A stretch of 64,000 bases of DNA from Spirosoma luteum DSM 19990. GTDB lineage: Bacteria; Bacteroidota; Bacteroidia; Cytophagales; Spirosomataceae. The stretch spans positions 124,001 through 188,000 of the forward strand of contig NZ_KB893311.1 in NCBI RefSeq assembly GCF_000374065.1, given 5' to 3'. Below, piece by piece: positions 16,394 through 26,235 of the stretch. A program made the translations under genes and the position numbers. The stretch's first letter is position 1. Each line of letters starts with the position of its first letter. Under the pieces are notes generated by a model. That model ran no database searches. It was not told where the DNA came from and saw only the letters and a program-made list of their open reading frames with translations.

Positions 16394-18942
16394 TTTTTTT
16401 GTTGATAAGCCAGCAACCGCAGGGCGTTGAAGACAACCAGTAGTGTAGAGCCTTCGTGGGCCACCACCGCCGGACCAATGCGGGCAATGCCCAGAATAGT
16501 CAGCGGTATCAGCACTCCAACCATGCCCAGACTGATGTACAGATTCTGACGGATGATGCGCCGGGCGGCCCGGCTCAGACCGATGGCAAAGGGCAGCTTT
16601 TCCAGTTGATCGCCCATCAGGGCAATATCGGCGGTCTCTAAAGCCACGTCAGAACCAGCCGCGCCCATGGCGATGCCGACCGTACTTTTGGCCATCGCCG
16701 GGGCATCGTTGACGCCGTCGCCGACCATGGCCACCTTGCCTTCCTGTTCGCGCAGTTTCTGCACAGCCGCAACTTTGGCTTCGGGCAGCAGATCGCCCAG
16801 CGCATCAGTTAATCCGACCTCTTTGGCAATGGCATCGGCCACCCGCTGGTTATCGCCCGTCAGCATAATCATGCGCTTGATCCCCAAGTCTTTCAGATCC
16901 GTCAGGGTGTGCTTCGCTTCGGGGCGGGGGGTGTCCATTACGCCCAGAAGACCTAAAAACTCGTCGCCATACCGCACAATCATCGCGGTGTGGCCACCGG
17001 CTTCCAGTTCATCGGCCTGTTTTCGCACCACATCGGTGAGCGTTTTCTGCTCCTCGAACAGGGCTTTATTCCCCACAAATACCGGCTTGCCCGTCACAGT
17101 GGCCTGTAGGCCCCGCCCCGTCAGGGCCTTTAGCTCCGTGGCTTCGGGTATTGGCTTATCGCCTAAACGGGCTTTCCCGCCCTGCACGATGGACGATGCC
17201 AGCGGATGGTCGCTCAGGCCCTCAACCGCCACGGCGATCAACAGGAGCTGCTCTTCCGAACCGCCCAGGGAAACAACCTGACTGAGTGTTGGTTTTCCCT
17301 GGGTGAGCGTACCTGTTTTATCGAAGGCTACGGCCGTTAATTCACCCAGATCTTCCAAAGGACGCCCTCCTTTGATGAGCACCCCGTCGCGGGCCGCCCG
17401 TGCCACACCACTCAGCACCGCCGAAGGGGTCGAAATAGCCAGAGCGCAGGGGCTGGCAGCCACCAGCACCGCCATTGCCCGGTAAAAGCTGACTGAAAAC
17501 GGTTCGTCGATCACTAAATACGCAAAGCACAGGGCTACCACTAAGATCAGCACGGCGGGCACGAACCAGCGCTCGAAGCGATCAGTAAACTGCTGGGTGG
17601 GCGACTGTTGGGATTCCGCTTCGTTGACGAGCTTGATCAGCCGGGCCAGGGTCGAATCCTGGGCCGCTTTGGTCACTTTAATTTCCAGCACACTGTTTCC
17701 GTTGATGGTCCCGGCAAACACCCGGTTTTCCGGCTTCGCCCCGGCCGGGTCCGCGTTTTCGTCCGTCAGTGCCACCTTATCGACGGGTACGCTTTCGCCG
17801 GTAATAGGAGCCTGGTTGACGGGGCCACTCCCCTTCACGACGGCCCCGTCAGCCGCAATCTTGCTGTTTGGTTTAACGATGATAACCTCACCTACCTGGA
17901 GCTGAGCTACGTCAACCTCTTCGGTTTTTCCGTTTCGCCGAACGGTGGCGGTCTTGGCACTGAGGTCTGCTAAGGCCGCAATGGACTTGCGGGCGCGGTT
18001 CATGGCATAATGTTCCAACGCATGACCAATGCTGAACAGGGCCAGCAGGAGGGCTCCCTCCGCCCACTCACCCAATAGCCCGGCTCCGGCGGCGGCCACC
18101 AGCATCAGAAAATCAATCTCGAACTTACCCTGCCGGATGGTTTCCACGGCTTCTTTAGCCGTAAAGAAGCCCCCGAAGAAATAAGCCAGACCATACAGTG
18201 TCAGGCTCACCCAGGTGGGCAGGCCCGCTACGAACGAAAGTCCAAAACCAATGCCGAGGCAGACGGCGCACAGGCTGGCAAAAATCAACTCGGTGTTCGG
18301 GCCGAAAATCCCGCCGTGCTCATGATTGTGGCCGTCACCTGCCGTATGTACGTGGTTGTCGTTTGAGGGATGGCCCGATGCGCTGGCCCCGTGGTCGTGC
18401 GTTTCACCCGGCGCATGGTCGTGGCCCTGGTGATCAGGATTCTTTGGCGGCGAAGCCTGACTGGTTTCCTTTTTAACCTCGCTCTCAACCTGGTCTGTTG
18501 GCTGCCCCGGCGTATTGTTCTTGGCTAACTGATCCATCAGGGCACTCAGGCTAATTTGCTGCTGATCAAATTCCAGATGAACGGCCCCGCTGGCCGAAAC
18601 GGAGGCTTCCAGCACACCGGGCCACCGGCTGATCTGGTCTGTCACGGTCCGGGCGTGGCGGGCGTGGCGAATGCCCGCCAGGTGACCAACATAATGACCA
18701 TAACGATGGGTGAGTTCGGCCCCTGTTTGCCGGGCCAGGGTTTGTACACGGGTCAGGGAAATGGTCCCGGGGTCGTAATGAATGCAAAGTTGATCGGGCT
18801 GGCCCTTTTCGGCATGCCGGACATGGACTTTCTCAATGCCGGGACGCTGGTCGAGCAGTGCCCCTAACCGCTGGATGCACTGATCCTTCTGGTCGGGCAA
18901 ATCAGGTAATAAAACGGGCAGATCAAGCTGTACTTTTTCCAT
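16390..18942 (-). CDS. P1B-4 type heavy-metal ATPase with two HMA-like domains and a His-rich linker
   Basis: 850 residues. Two HMA-like ferredoxin folds (about 8-75 and 85-140) lack CxxC and are followed by a His-rich linker (GHDHAPGETHDHG, NDNHVHTAGDGHNHEHGG; about 165-210). Then come the membrane core with actuator TGES, the metal motif SPC (VAASPCALAISTPSA), DKTGTLT, HP (SDHPLASSI) and VGDGVNDAP. The last helix has VVAHEGSTLLVVFNALRLL. SPC with HEGxT is the signature of P1B-4 pumps (Co2+, Fe2+, Ni2+ or Zn2+), unlike the CPC pump at 6342. It is larger than typical P1B-4 pumps because of the N-terminal domains. A terminator-like hairpin separates it from czcB. Confidence 0.88.
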   Translation of the reverse strand: MEKVQLDLPVLLPDLPDQKDQCIQRLGALLDQRPGIEKVHVRHAEKGQPDQLCIHYDPGTISLTRVQTLARQTGAELTHRYGHYVGHLAGIRHARHARTVTDQISRWPGVLEASVSASGAVHLEFDQQQISLSALMDQLAKNNTPGQPTDQVESEVKKETSQASPPKNPDHQGHDHAPGETHDHGASASGHPSNDNHVHTAGDGHNHEHGGIFGPNTELIFASLCAVCLGIGFGLSFVAGLPTWVSLTLYGLAYFFGGFFTAKEAVETIRQGKFEIDFLMLVAAAGAGLLGEWAEGALLLALFSIGHALEHYAMNRARKSIAALADLSAKTATVRRNGKTEEVDVAQLQVGEVIIVKPNSKIAADGAVVKGSGPVNQAPITGESVPVDKVALTDENADPAGAKPENRVFAGTINGNSVLEIKVTKAAQDSTLARLIKLVNEAESQQSPTQQFTDRFERWFVPAVLILVVALCFAYLVIDEPFSVSFYRAMAVLVAASPCALAISTPSAVLSGVARAARDGVLIKGGRPLEDLGELTAVAFDKTGTLTQGKPTLSQVVSLGGSEEQLLLIAVAVEGLSDHPLASSIVQGGKARLGDKPIPEATELKALTGRGLQATVTGKPVFVGNKALFEEQKTLTDVVRKQADELEAGGHTAMIVRYGDEFLGLLGVMDTPRPEAKHTLTDLKDLGIKRMIMLTGDNQRVADAIAKEVGLTDALGDLLPEAKVAAVQKLREQEGKVAMVGDGVNDAPAMAKSTVGIAMGAAGSDVALETADIALMGDQLEKLPFAIGLSRAARRIIRQNLYISLGMVGVLIPLTILGIARIGPAVVAHEGSTLLVVFNALRLLAYQQKK

Positions 18943-18978
18943 AGATTCGCAGATTAAGGGGTGAACCGGGGCCAGTGA

Positions 18979-19013
18979 GCCCTGACGAAGTGCCCCATTG
19001 CCTTCGTCAGGGC
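18979..19013 (-). terminator. Hairpin between czcB and the P1B-4 ATPase gene
   Basis: A 12-bp perfect stem, GCCCTGACGAAG (18979-18990) with its complement (19002-19013), and an 11-nt loop lie just after the czcB stop. No long T tract follows on the minus strand, so it may only attenuate transcription into the ATPase gene or protect the upstream mRNA end. Confidence 0.5.
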
Positions 19014-19026
19014 GGAGAATTGCTGC

Positions 19027-20298
19027 TTATTCCTCTTCTCCTCCGCCTTTGAGCTGCGACAGCACGGCGAAGGCACCTTTGACAACGACCCGCGTTTTAG
19101 TCAGATCAAAATTGGCGGGCAGCGTAACCTGGGAGTAGCCGCCTTCGGTAACGCCCCGGCGTACCGGAATCTGTTTGAAAGCCGTACTGTGCTGTTCGGC
19201 GGAACCTGCCGGTTGCACCCCCTTTTCTGAAGTCGTCCGACCCGACCCGCCGGCAGTAGCCGACGCATCGTGCTTTTCCGGTTCGGATTGGGGCTGGACA
19301 ATAAAAATATACTCCTTACCCTCCGCCGAGACAATAGCCCCTTCGGGTAGGGCCGTCACCCGGCTGTCGCCCAAATCCAGGGTCGCTTTCAGGAACGTAT
19401 TGGGAGCCAGGTGCGCATCAGGCTGATCGAGCCGGGCGACCACCCGCACTGACCGGTCCGCATCGATAGTCCGGTTAATGTAGGTGATACGCCCCGAACG
19501 TTCTTTCCCACCTTCATTATTGAGCCGCAGGCTCACCCGCTGGCCTTCCCGCAATTGGGGCAGTTCTTTTTCAAAGACGGTCAGTTCGGCGTAGAGTCCC
19601 TGGCTGCTGGTGAGTTGGGCAATCACATCGGCGGGCTGAACAAACTGACCCACGTTGACCGATATATTGGTGACGACTCCATTGACGGGAGCCGTTACGG
19701 AATAATACGAATTAAACTTGCCATTCAGGGCGGCCTGGGGGGAGAGACCCACCAGCCGCAACCGCCGGGCCATACCACCCAGCCGGGCGCGGACCTGATT
19801 GCGTTCAGCGGACGTTTGCTGAAATACCTTCAGGGCACCCACGTTCTGTTCGCTGAGTTCCTTCTGCCGGGCGAACTCAGCGTCTAAGTACGTCAGACGA
19901 CTTTGATTTTCAGCGTAATCCTGCTGCAACTGCACCAGATCCGGATTTTCGATCCGGGCCAGCAGTTGACCTTTACGCACCGGTTGACCGGGGAGCAACG
20001 GCAGATTACGCACGAAACCACCCTGGATAGCGGTGATGGCGACCTGACTCTGGGCGGGAACGGCCAGCCGCCCGTTTACCTGTAAAAGCAGCCCCAGATT
20101 CCGGTAACTCACCTGACCCATTTCTATCGCCCCAATGCGGAGCTGGTCATTCGTCAGTTCCACGACATCGGGTGCGGCTGTTGGCGGGGTCTTGGCGGCC
20201 TCGCCCGTTTCTGGTGAGGTGGCCGTTTGGTTGTCGGTGGATTCCTTACAGGCCATTGTCAGCCACAGCAGACTGACGCAAAAAATGATTCGTTTCAT
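19027..20298 (-). CDS. czcB: RND efflux periplasmic adaptor (CzcB/CusB type)
   Basis: 423 residues. A lipoprotein signal (lipobox TMAC, Cys about residue 17) is followed by a biotinyl-lipoyl half (NGRLAVPAQSQVAITAIQGG, about 75-95), a coiled-coil hairpin (about 110-180, LQQDYAENQSRLTYLDAEFARQ), the second lipoyl half (SVTAPVNGVVTNISVNVGQF, about 195-215), a beta-barrel (LYAELTVFEKELPQL) and a C-terminal membrane-proximal domain interrupted by a charged low-complexity insert (about 330-370). It bridges the inner-membrane pump and outer-membrane channel and may bind metal in the periplasm. The gene starts 8 bp after the CzcA-C fusion gene, so they are one transcript. Confidence 0.9.
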   Translation of the reverse strand: MKRIIFCVSLLWLTMACKESTDNQTATSPETGEAAKTPPTAAPDVVELTNDQLRIGAIEMGQVSYRNLGLLLQVNGRLAVPAQSQVAITAIQGGFVRNLPLLPGQPVRKGQLLARIENPDLVQLQQDYAENQSRLTYLDAEFARQKELSEQNVGALKVFQQTSAERNQVRARLGGMARRLRLVGLSPQAALNGKFNSYYSVTAPVNGVVTNISVNVGQFVQPADVIAQLTSSQGLYAELTVFEKELPQLREGQRVSLRLNNEGGKERSGRITYINRTIDADRSVRVVARLDQPDAHLAPNTFLKATLDLGDSRVTALPEGAIVSAEGKEYIFIVQPQSEPEKHDASATAGGSGRTTSEKGVQPAGSAEQHSTAFKQIPVRRGVTEGGYSQVTLPANFDLTKTRVVVKGAFAVLSQLKGGGEEE

Positions 20299-20305
20299 GA
20301 TTGAG

Positions 20306-23300
20306 TTATGGTAAGCCCAGAATCTGCTCTAAGCGAATGACGGATTGATTGTATTGGCTCAGCACATCGACGTAGCTGGCGCGGGTCTGGTAGGCCTGGG
20401 TAAGGGCCAGGGAGTACTGGAGATAGGCAATTTCACCGGCCCGAAAGGCAATTCCTGCCTTGTCGGCCAGCAGCCGGGCCGTAGGCAGACCGGTTTGTTC
20501 ATAGTAGGTCAGGCTGCTTTGCAACTTGCGGATTTCCTGAATGGTGCTCGTTAGTTCACCCTGCAAATTGCGCTGGGTCAGGGCCAGCGTAGCTTCCCCA
20601 ATCTGCTGCCCCAGCCGGGCGGATTCGATGCGGGCCCGCTGGGGTCGGGTGAACAGCGGTACGGCAACTCCCGCCGTGACCCCCTGGAATCGCCTGCCGC
20701 CCCCGTAGGTTACTTCCTTGCCATCGACCGTATATGTACCAATTAGGGACTGGTTAAAATACCCCAGCGAGAAACTGGGCAGCAACCGGGCCTGTTCCAC
20801 GTCGGTTTGCCGGGCGGCTATCTCGATTTGCTGCCGCAACAGGGCCAGTTCCGGCGTTTGAGCCAGTGTTGCGGAGTCGGTGACAACCGGAAGCTCCCGG
20901 CGCGTCAGTACGCTGTCGGATAAACTGACGGGCTGGCTGGTATTCAACAGCGTTTGCAACCGACTTAGGGCGATGAGCCGATCTGCTTCCGTCTGGGCCA
21001 GCGTATTGCGCAGTTCGCCCAACTGGTTGGTGGCCGTAGCCACCTCGACGGCGGTTCCTTCGCCGGTTTTAAGCCGCAGGTCCGTCGCCGACAGGAAAGC
21101 TACTAGTAGGCTGTCCTGTGCCCGGAGCAACCGACGCCGTTCGGCCAGATACAGCAAATCATAATAAGCCGCCTTCACCTGCGCCCGCAGGCCATTCTGA
21201 GTAAGCCGCGCCTGAGCTTCGCTGCCGCTGACGCCCGCATCGGCCAGTCGGCCCAACTGCCGAATTAGTTTGGGGTTCGGCAGGCTCTGGCTTACGGTGA
21301 AGCTATTATCGAAATTAGGACCGTTGTACTGCCCACCCATCCAGGAAAAATTGGTGGCTCCAATGTCCCGGGCGGCCCGGCGGCCGGTTTGCTGCTGGGC
21401 AATCCCCAGCGCGCTGACGCGGGCCGTTCCATTGTTGGCTGTAGCCTGCTGAAGGGCCCCATTGAGCGACAGCGGCCCGCCCGATACCAGTTGCGGTACC
21501 TGCGCCTGGGTGGCGGTGGCCGTACCGGCCAGTAACCCCAGCACCACCAGCCAGGTAGCCACATGGCCCACACCCGCCGGGACGGTGGGGAGCCGTTTGG
21601 AACCAAACTTCGTTTGTTCCCACCAGTACAGACAGGGTAAAATCAGTAGGGTTAGTAAAGTTGCCGATACCAGCCCACCAATAACCACCGTGGCCAGTGG
21701 CCGCTGCACCTCCGCCCCGGCGCTGGTTGCCAGAGCCATGGGCAAAAAGCCCAGCGAGGCCACCAGGGCCGTCATCATCACCGGGCGCAGACGGGTCGAC
21801 GTACCCTGCAGGATTCGTTCGTCCAGGCTCAGGTCGGTTTCATCCTTGAGGTGGTTAAATTCTCCGATGAGCACAATGCCGTTGAGCACCGCGACCCCGA
21901 AAAGGGCAATGAAGCCTACCCCCGCCGAGATGCTGAAGGGCATATCCCGCAACCACAGAGCGATGATCCCCCCAATGGCCGACAGGGGAATCGCCGAGAA
22001 AATCAGCAGACTCTGCCGAAAGGAACCGAAAGTAAAAAACAAGAGCAGGAAAATTAGCCCCAGGGCCACCGGAACCGCAATGCTGAGCCGGTCTTTGGCT
22101 TCCTGGAGGTTTTCAAACTGCCCGCCGTAGGTGACATAATAGCCGGGCGGGAACTTGATCTGGCTATTGATCTTGCCCTGAAGTTCATTCACTACGGTTT
22201 CCACGTCCCGCCCCCGCACGTTAAAGGCCACAATGATCCGCCGTTTAGCGTCTTCCCGCTGAATCTGATTGACGCTGTTCTGGAAAGACACGTCGGCTAC
22301 CTGGCTAAGGGGAATTTGCCCGCTTTCCCCCGTACTAATTAGTAGATTCTGCACGTCTTCCAGCCGTTGACGACTCTGCTGCTGCAATCGAACCACCAGG
22401 TCATAGCGCCGTTCACCTTCGTAAACCAGTCCGGCCGCGGAACCGGCAAAAGCGGCCTGAATATAGCGGTTGGCATCGTTAACCGATAAGCCGAACCGGG
22501 CCAGGGCATCCCGGTCGAATTTGACAACAATCTGGGGCAGGCCCGACACCTGCTCGACGTAAAGGTCTTCCGCACCCGGTACCGTTCCGACTACGCGGCC
22601 AATGCGGGCCGCGTAGTCAGCCAGCACCCCCAGATCCTCACCGAATAGTTTGATGGCAATATCCTGCTTGACACCGGAGATCAACTCACTGAAACGCATC
22701 TGAATGGGTTGCAGAAAGCTAAACGTGACCCCCGGAATCTGTTGCAGTTTCGCCTGCATCTTCTCGGCCAGTTCCTCCCGGCTGGTGGCCGAGGTCCAGT
22801 CGGCCCGGTCTTTGAGAATCACCATCAAATCGGTGGCTTCAATGGGCATGGGATCGGTGGGAATCTCACTGGACCCAATTTTACCGATGACTTCCCTGAC
22901 TTCGGGAAAGTTTTTCTTTAAAATTTGACCGGCTTTAAGGTTAGCATCGATGGACTCGGCTAGCGAGGACCCCGTCATAATGCGCATCTCCACGGCCAGA
23001 TCGCCCTCGTCGAGCTGGGGAATAAACTCCCCGCCCAGTCGGCTAAATATGAACAGAGCGAGCGCGAAAAGCCCCAACGCCATCCCTACCACGATCCCTT
23101 TGTGCCGCAGCGTCCAGCGAATGGCCGGTTCATACAGGCGGTGAAAAAAGTGGATAATCCGATCGGAGATATTCAGGCTTCCTTCCCGAATGGGTTTCTT
23201 GCTCAGCAGCAGGGCCGAAATCATGGGTACGTACGTCAGCGAGAGAATAAACGCGCCCAGAATGGCAAAGGCGACGGTCTGGGCCATGGGACGGAACATC

Positions 23301-24715
23301 TTCCCTTCTACCCCGACTAAAGCCAGAATCGGCAGGTACACAATCAGAATGATGATCTCGCCGAATGCGGCCGAAGAACGGATCCGGCTGGCCGACTCGA
23401 AGACTTCTTCGTCCATCTGCTCCTGGGAGAGGTGGTGCCGAAAATTTTTGAGCGCAATATGGTGCAGGGTAGCCTCCACAATAATGACCGCTCCGTCGAC
23501 TATTAAACCAAAGTCAATGGCACCCAGGCTCATCAGGTTACCCGACACGCCGAACAGATTCATCAGCGAGATGGCAAACAGCATACAGAGGGGGATCATG
23601 GAAGCTACCACCAGACCCGCCCGCCAGTTGCCCAGCAACAACACCAGCACAAAGATGACAATCAGGGCCCCTTCGATCAGGTTTTTTTCTACGGTCCCGA
23701 TGGCCCGTTTCACCAGGCGGGTGCGATCCAGAAAAGCGTGAATGTCGACGCCTTCGGGCAGCGATTTTTTGATTTGCTCAATGCGTTGCTTGACGTTACC
23801 AATCACCTGGGAGGCATTGGCCCCTTTCAGCATGAGCACGATACCGCCGACCACTTCGCCTTTCCCATTACCGACCATCGCCCCGTAGCGCACGGCCTGC
23901 CCAAGCTGAACCTGCGCCACGTCGCGCACCAGCACGGGAATACCCTCCGACGTCCGGCGCACGACTACCTTACCGATATCCGCCAGGGTACCAATCAGCC
24001 CTTCGGAACGGATAAAATAGGCATTGGGCCTTCGGTCGATGTAAGCCCCCCCCGTATTCTGGTTGTTTTTTTCCAGGGCCACAAACAATTCGTCCATGGT
24101 AACCCCCGCAGCCCGCAGCCGCTGGGGATCGACGGCTACTTCGTACTGTTTCAGGAACCCCCCAAAACTACTCACGTCGGCTACGCCTTTGGTCCCCAGC
24201 AATTGGCGACGGACGATCCAGTCCTGAATGGAGCGCAGTTCCATGGCCGGGTATCGTTTCTCGTAGCCTGGTTTTGGTTGCAGCACGTACTGGTAAATCT
24301 CGCCCAGACCCGTCGAAACGGGCCCCAGGGCGGGCTCCCCCGTCCCCGCCGGTATCTGGGAACGGGATTGTCCCAACCGTTCACTCACCTGCTGGCGGGC
24401 CAGATAGATATCAACGCCGTCTTCGAAGACAATGGTGACTACCGACAGGCCAAAGCGGGAAATGGACCGCACTTCGAGTAGATTGGGCAGGTTGGCCATC
24501 GTCTGCTCGATGGGAAAGCTGATGAGCCGCTCGACATCGGGTGCCGACAGGGCCGGACTTTGCGTGATGACCTGCACCTGATTGTTGGTAATATCCGGCA
24601 GGGCATCGATAGGTAGACGGGTTACTGAATAACCGCCCCAGATAACCAGGGCCAGCGTCAGGAGCCCAATAATGAGTTTGTTTTGAATGGAATAACGGAT
24701 GATTGAATCCAGCAT
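20306..24715 (-). CDS. czcA: CzcA-type RND pump fused to a CzcC/TolC-like outer-membrane channel
   Basis: 1469 residues. Residues 1 to about 1040 are a heavy-metal RND pump: first helix LIIGLLTLALVIWGGYSV, porter domains, TM4 motif AIDFGLIVDGAVIIVEA (about 400-416), and a second helix set ending TLLILPCLYWW. The DFG...DGA form of TM4 is the divalent (Zn/Co/Cd) type, not the Cu/Ag CusA type. After about 1045 a hydrophobic signal-like helix (VATWLVVLGLLAGTATATQAQ) leads into a TolC-like outer-membrane factor of about 400 residues, with RGEIAYLQY-type coiled coil. This pump-channel fusion is known in Bacteroidota. It exports metal from periplasm or cytoplasm to outside with CzcB. Confidence 0.9.
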   Translation of the reverse strand: MLDSIIRYSIQNKLIIGLLTLALVIWGGYSVTRLPIDALPDITNNQVQVITQSPALSAPDVERLISFPIEQTMANLPNLLEVRSISRFGLSVVTIVFEDGVDIYLARQQVSERLGQSRSQIPAGTGEPALGPVSTGLGEIYQYVLQPKPGYEKRYPAMELRSIQDWIVRRQLLGTKGVADVSSFGGFLKQYEVAVDPQRLRAAGVTMDELFVALEKNNQNTGGAYIDRRPNAYFIRSEGLIGTLADIGKVVVRRTSEGIPVLVRDVAQVQLGQAVRYGAMVGNGKGEVVGGIVLMLKGANASQVIGNVKQRIEQIKKSLPEGVDIHAFLDRTRLVKRAIGTVEKNLIEGALIVIFVLVLLLGNWRAGLVVASMIPLCMLFAISLMNLFGVSGNLMSLGAIDFGLIVDGAVIIVEATLHHIALKNFRHHLSQEQMDEEVFESASRIRSSAAFGEIIILIVYLPILALVGVEGKMFRPMAQTVAFAILGAFILSLTYVPMISALLLSKKPIREGSLNISDRIIHFFHRLYEPAIRWTLRHKGIVVGMALGLFALALFIFSRLGGEFIPQLDEGDLAVEMRIMTGSSLAESIDANLKAGQILKKNFPEVREVIGKIGSSEIPTDPMPIEATDLMVILKDRADWTSATSREELAEKMQAKLQQIPGVTFSFLQPIQMRFSELISGVKQDIAIKLFGEDLGVLADYAARIGRVVGTVPGAEDLYVEQVSGLPQIVVKFDRDALARFGLSVNDANRYIQAAFAGSAAGLVYEGERRYDLVVRLQQQSRQRLEDVQNLLISTGESGQIPLSQVADVSFQNSVNQIQREDAKRRIIVAFNVRGRDVETVVNELQGKINSQIKFPPGYYVTYGGQFENLQEAKDRLSIAVPVALGLIFLLLFFTFGSFRQSLLIFSAIPLSAIGGIIALWLRDMPFSISAGVGFIALFGVAVLNGIVLIGEFNHLKDETDLSLDERILQGTSTRLRPVMMTALVASLGFLPMALATSAGAEVQRPLATVVIGGLVSATLLTLLILPCLYWWEQTKFGSKRLPTVPAGVGHVATWLVVLGLLAGTATATQAQVPQLVSGGPLSLNGALQQATANNGTARVSALGIAQQQTGRRAARDIGATNFSWMGGQYNGPNFDNSFTVSQSLPNPKLIRQLGRLADAGVSGSEAQARLTQNGLRAQVKAAYYDLLYLAERRRLLRAQDSLLVAFLSATDLRLKTGEGTAVEVATATNQLGELRNTLAQTEADRLIALSRLQTLLNTSQPVSLSDSVLTRRELPVVTDSATLAQTPELALLRQQIEIAARQTDVEQARLLPSFSLGYFNQSLIGTYTVDGKEVTYGGGRRFQGVTAGVAVPLFTRPQRARIESARLGQQIGEATLALTQRNLQGELTSTIQEIRKLQSSLTYYEQTGLPTARLLADKAGIAFRAGEIAYLQYSLALTQAYQTRASYVDVLSQYNQSVIRLEQILGLP

Positions 24716-24824
24716 GATCGAGTCTGAACAAATAGATAATAGGAATTGGCCGGATGCACACGTACCGCACCACTACGCCGTTTGGGGGCGTAGCGGGATA
24801 GTCCATCGCGACCGGTGAGGGTGT

Positions 24825-25166
24825 TCAGACCCGGAGCTTAGGCGGTTGCCAGATAGCCGTTACTGTAGTAAGGGGGTGAGCTGATGCGTAGCTAAACGTT
24901 GCTACCGAGATCGGTACGATCTCATTCGAGGGGAGCAGTGCATACTGAGAACGCGGGGCAACCGTAATCGTAGCCGCGCAACAGGCGCAGGTACAGAAAG
25001 GGGTACAGGCATCGTTCTGGTGCGTCCGGTCCGTATTCGATGAAGGCGTGGTCGGGGAAAGCACAGCTATCTCCGATTGCCCGGCGGGGAACAATAACTC
25101 ATCTGCGCAGGGCCATAACGATAAGCCGAGGAGATAGACGGAGAATAGGATCGTAAACCACTTCAT
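24825..25166 (-). CDS. DUF6660 family Cys-rich secreted protein
   Basis: 113 residues from the ATG at 25166 (the frame is open upstream to 25208). A signal peptide (MKWFTILFSVYLLGLSLWPC) is followed by a Cys-rich core, DACTPFCTCACCAATI (about 50-65), and a beta-rich tail. DUF6660 proteins are small Bacteroidota proteins encoded first in metal-efflux operons; the Cys cluster suggests periplasmic metal binding. It lies 109 bp upstream of czcA on the same strand and is probably the leader gene of the whole operon. Periplasmic metal sensing or sequestration is inference. Confidence 0.65.
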   Translation of the reverse strand: MKWFTILFSVYLLGLSLWPCADELLFPAGQSEIAVLSPTTPSSNTDRTHQNDACTPFCTCACCAATITVAPRSQYALLPSNEIVPISVATFSYASAHPLTTVTAIWQPPKLRV

Positions 25167-25350
25167 TAGCGCAAAGGTACGGTAAATACTTATGCAACAG
25201 GTAGTCAAAAAGTAATTGTAAGTTTTTCAAGTCTTAAAGACTTCGATGAACTGTGGTTGGGGAAGGTCACGTAATGAGGAATTAACTCTGAAAAAGATTA
25301 ATCGGCGAACGGCTAGGGAATTAATTCATCATCGCTCCGATTTCTATGAT

Positions 25351-26160
25351 CTATGCAAGCGTTGGGACATAAGTTTTGTCATACTTTTCCTTCCGTCGAA
25401 CAACAGCGTACACTCGGTGAATGAGCTTGTTTCGGATGGCATTTAGTACCAGCATCTTATTCTTACCTTCGGCAACTTTACGTTGGTAATAGGTGCGCAG
25501 TTCGCCTTCCTTTCGTATGCATGACATAGCGCCTAGATGGAACAGCGCTTTCAAGCGTTTCCTGGCTTGATGACTAACTCTAGTCTTGCCCCGGATACTT
25601 GTTCCTGAGCGGTACTCGAAAGGTGCCACTCCTGCGTGACAAGCCATCTGTTTGGGGTCAGTAATCGTTGTCATCTCGTTCGTCACGACAATAATCTCCG
25701 TGGCGGTTGTCGAGCCGATGCCAGGTACTGAGACAATCCACTCAAAGAGTTCTTTGAGCCGACCATCGTTCTGAATAAGGCCGTTGATCTGCTGCTCAAT
25801 GGCCTTTTGTTCCTCTTTGAGGGCGATCAATGACTTACGAGAACTGCGCTGGAGTTGTTTTTGTAAAAGGGGATTGATAAATGAATCTTGTTCAGCTAGA
25901 GGACCGGCCAATAGATTATATGCTTGAATAAGACGCTGACGAGCGCCACTTAGAAATGCTAATTGCTGAATAACAGGGCGAGGGGGTTGCCATAGACGAG
26001 TTTGATCACGGAAACGGTAGGCATATTCGGCAATGCGAAAAGCATCAACGGTGTCATTTTTACCCCGCTGCATACCCCCCGCTTGCTTGATTTGCAAACT
26101 ACTTTCCAGCCAAATCGGAAGCCGCAGTTTGTGAAGAAATTCCAATAGGTGTGCATTATA
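25351..26160 (-). CDS. IS110-family transposase, exon 2 (3' part, after the group II intron)
   Basis: 269 codons plus stop. It begins YNAHLLEFLHKLRLPIW directly at the intron boundary. It contains the KNDTVDAFRIAEYAYRFRD part of the DEDD catalytic domain and the C-terminal transposase-20 domain (SVPGIGSTTATEIIVVT, HAGVAPFEYRSGTS, with the conserved Ser). Joined to exon 1 (28539-28736) it gives a full-length protein of 335 residues. Without splicing this part has no translation start, because the exon 2 frame upstream is intron sequence. DEDD transposases of this family act with structured RNAs or on specific joints and leave no terminal inverted repeats. Confidence 0.85.
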   Translation of the reverse strand, partial: YNAHLLEFLHKLRLPIWLESSLQIKQAGGMQRGKNDTVDAFRIAEYAYRFRDQTRLWQPPRPVIQQLAFLSGARQRLIQAYNLLAGPLAEQDSFINPLLQKQLQRSSRKSLIALKEEQKAIEQQINGLIQNDGRLKELFEWIVSVPGIGSTTATEIIVVTNEMTTITDPKQMACHAGVAPFEYRSGTSIRGKTRVSHQARKRLKALFHLGAMSCIRKEGELRTYYQRKVAEGKNKMLVLNAIRNKLIHRVYAVVRRKEKYDKTYVPTLA

Positions 26161-26201
26161 GTCGGATAGGTCAGGAGCCTTACGGCTCCCTTCCCTCCTC
26201 A

Positions 26202-26235
26202 GAACCGGACTTGTGCCTTCCAACACATCCGGCTC
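26202..26235 (-). ncRNA. Group II intron domain V
   Basis: The 34-nt minus-strand hairpin begins GAGCCGGATGTGTTGGAAGG and ends GTCCGGTTC, with the paired GAGCCGG/CCGGTTC base and a GAAG-type loop, as expected for the catalytic domain V. Domain VI follows (26161-26200). The reverse-transcriptase stop codon overlaps its first two bases. Confidence 0.85.
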
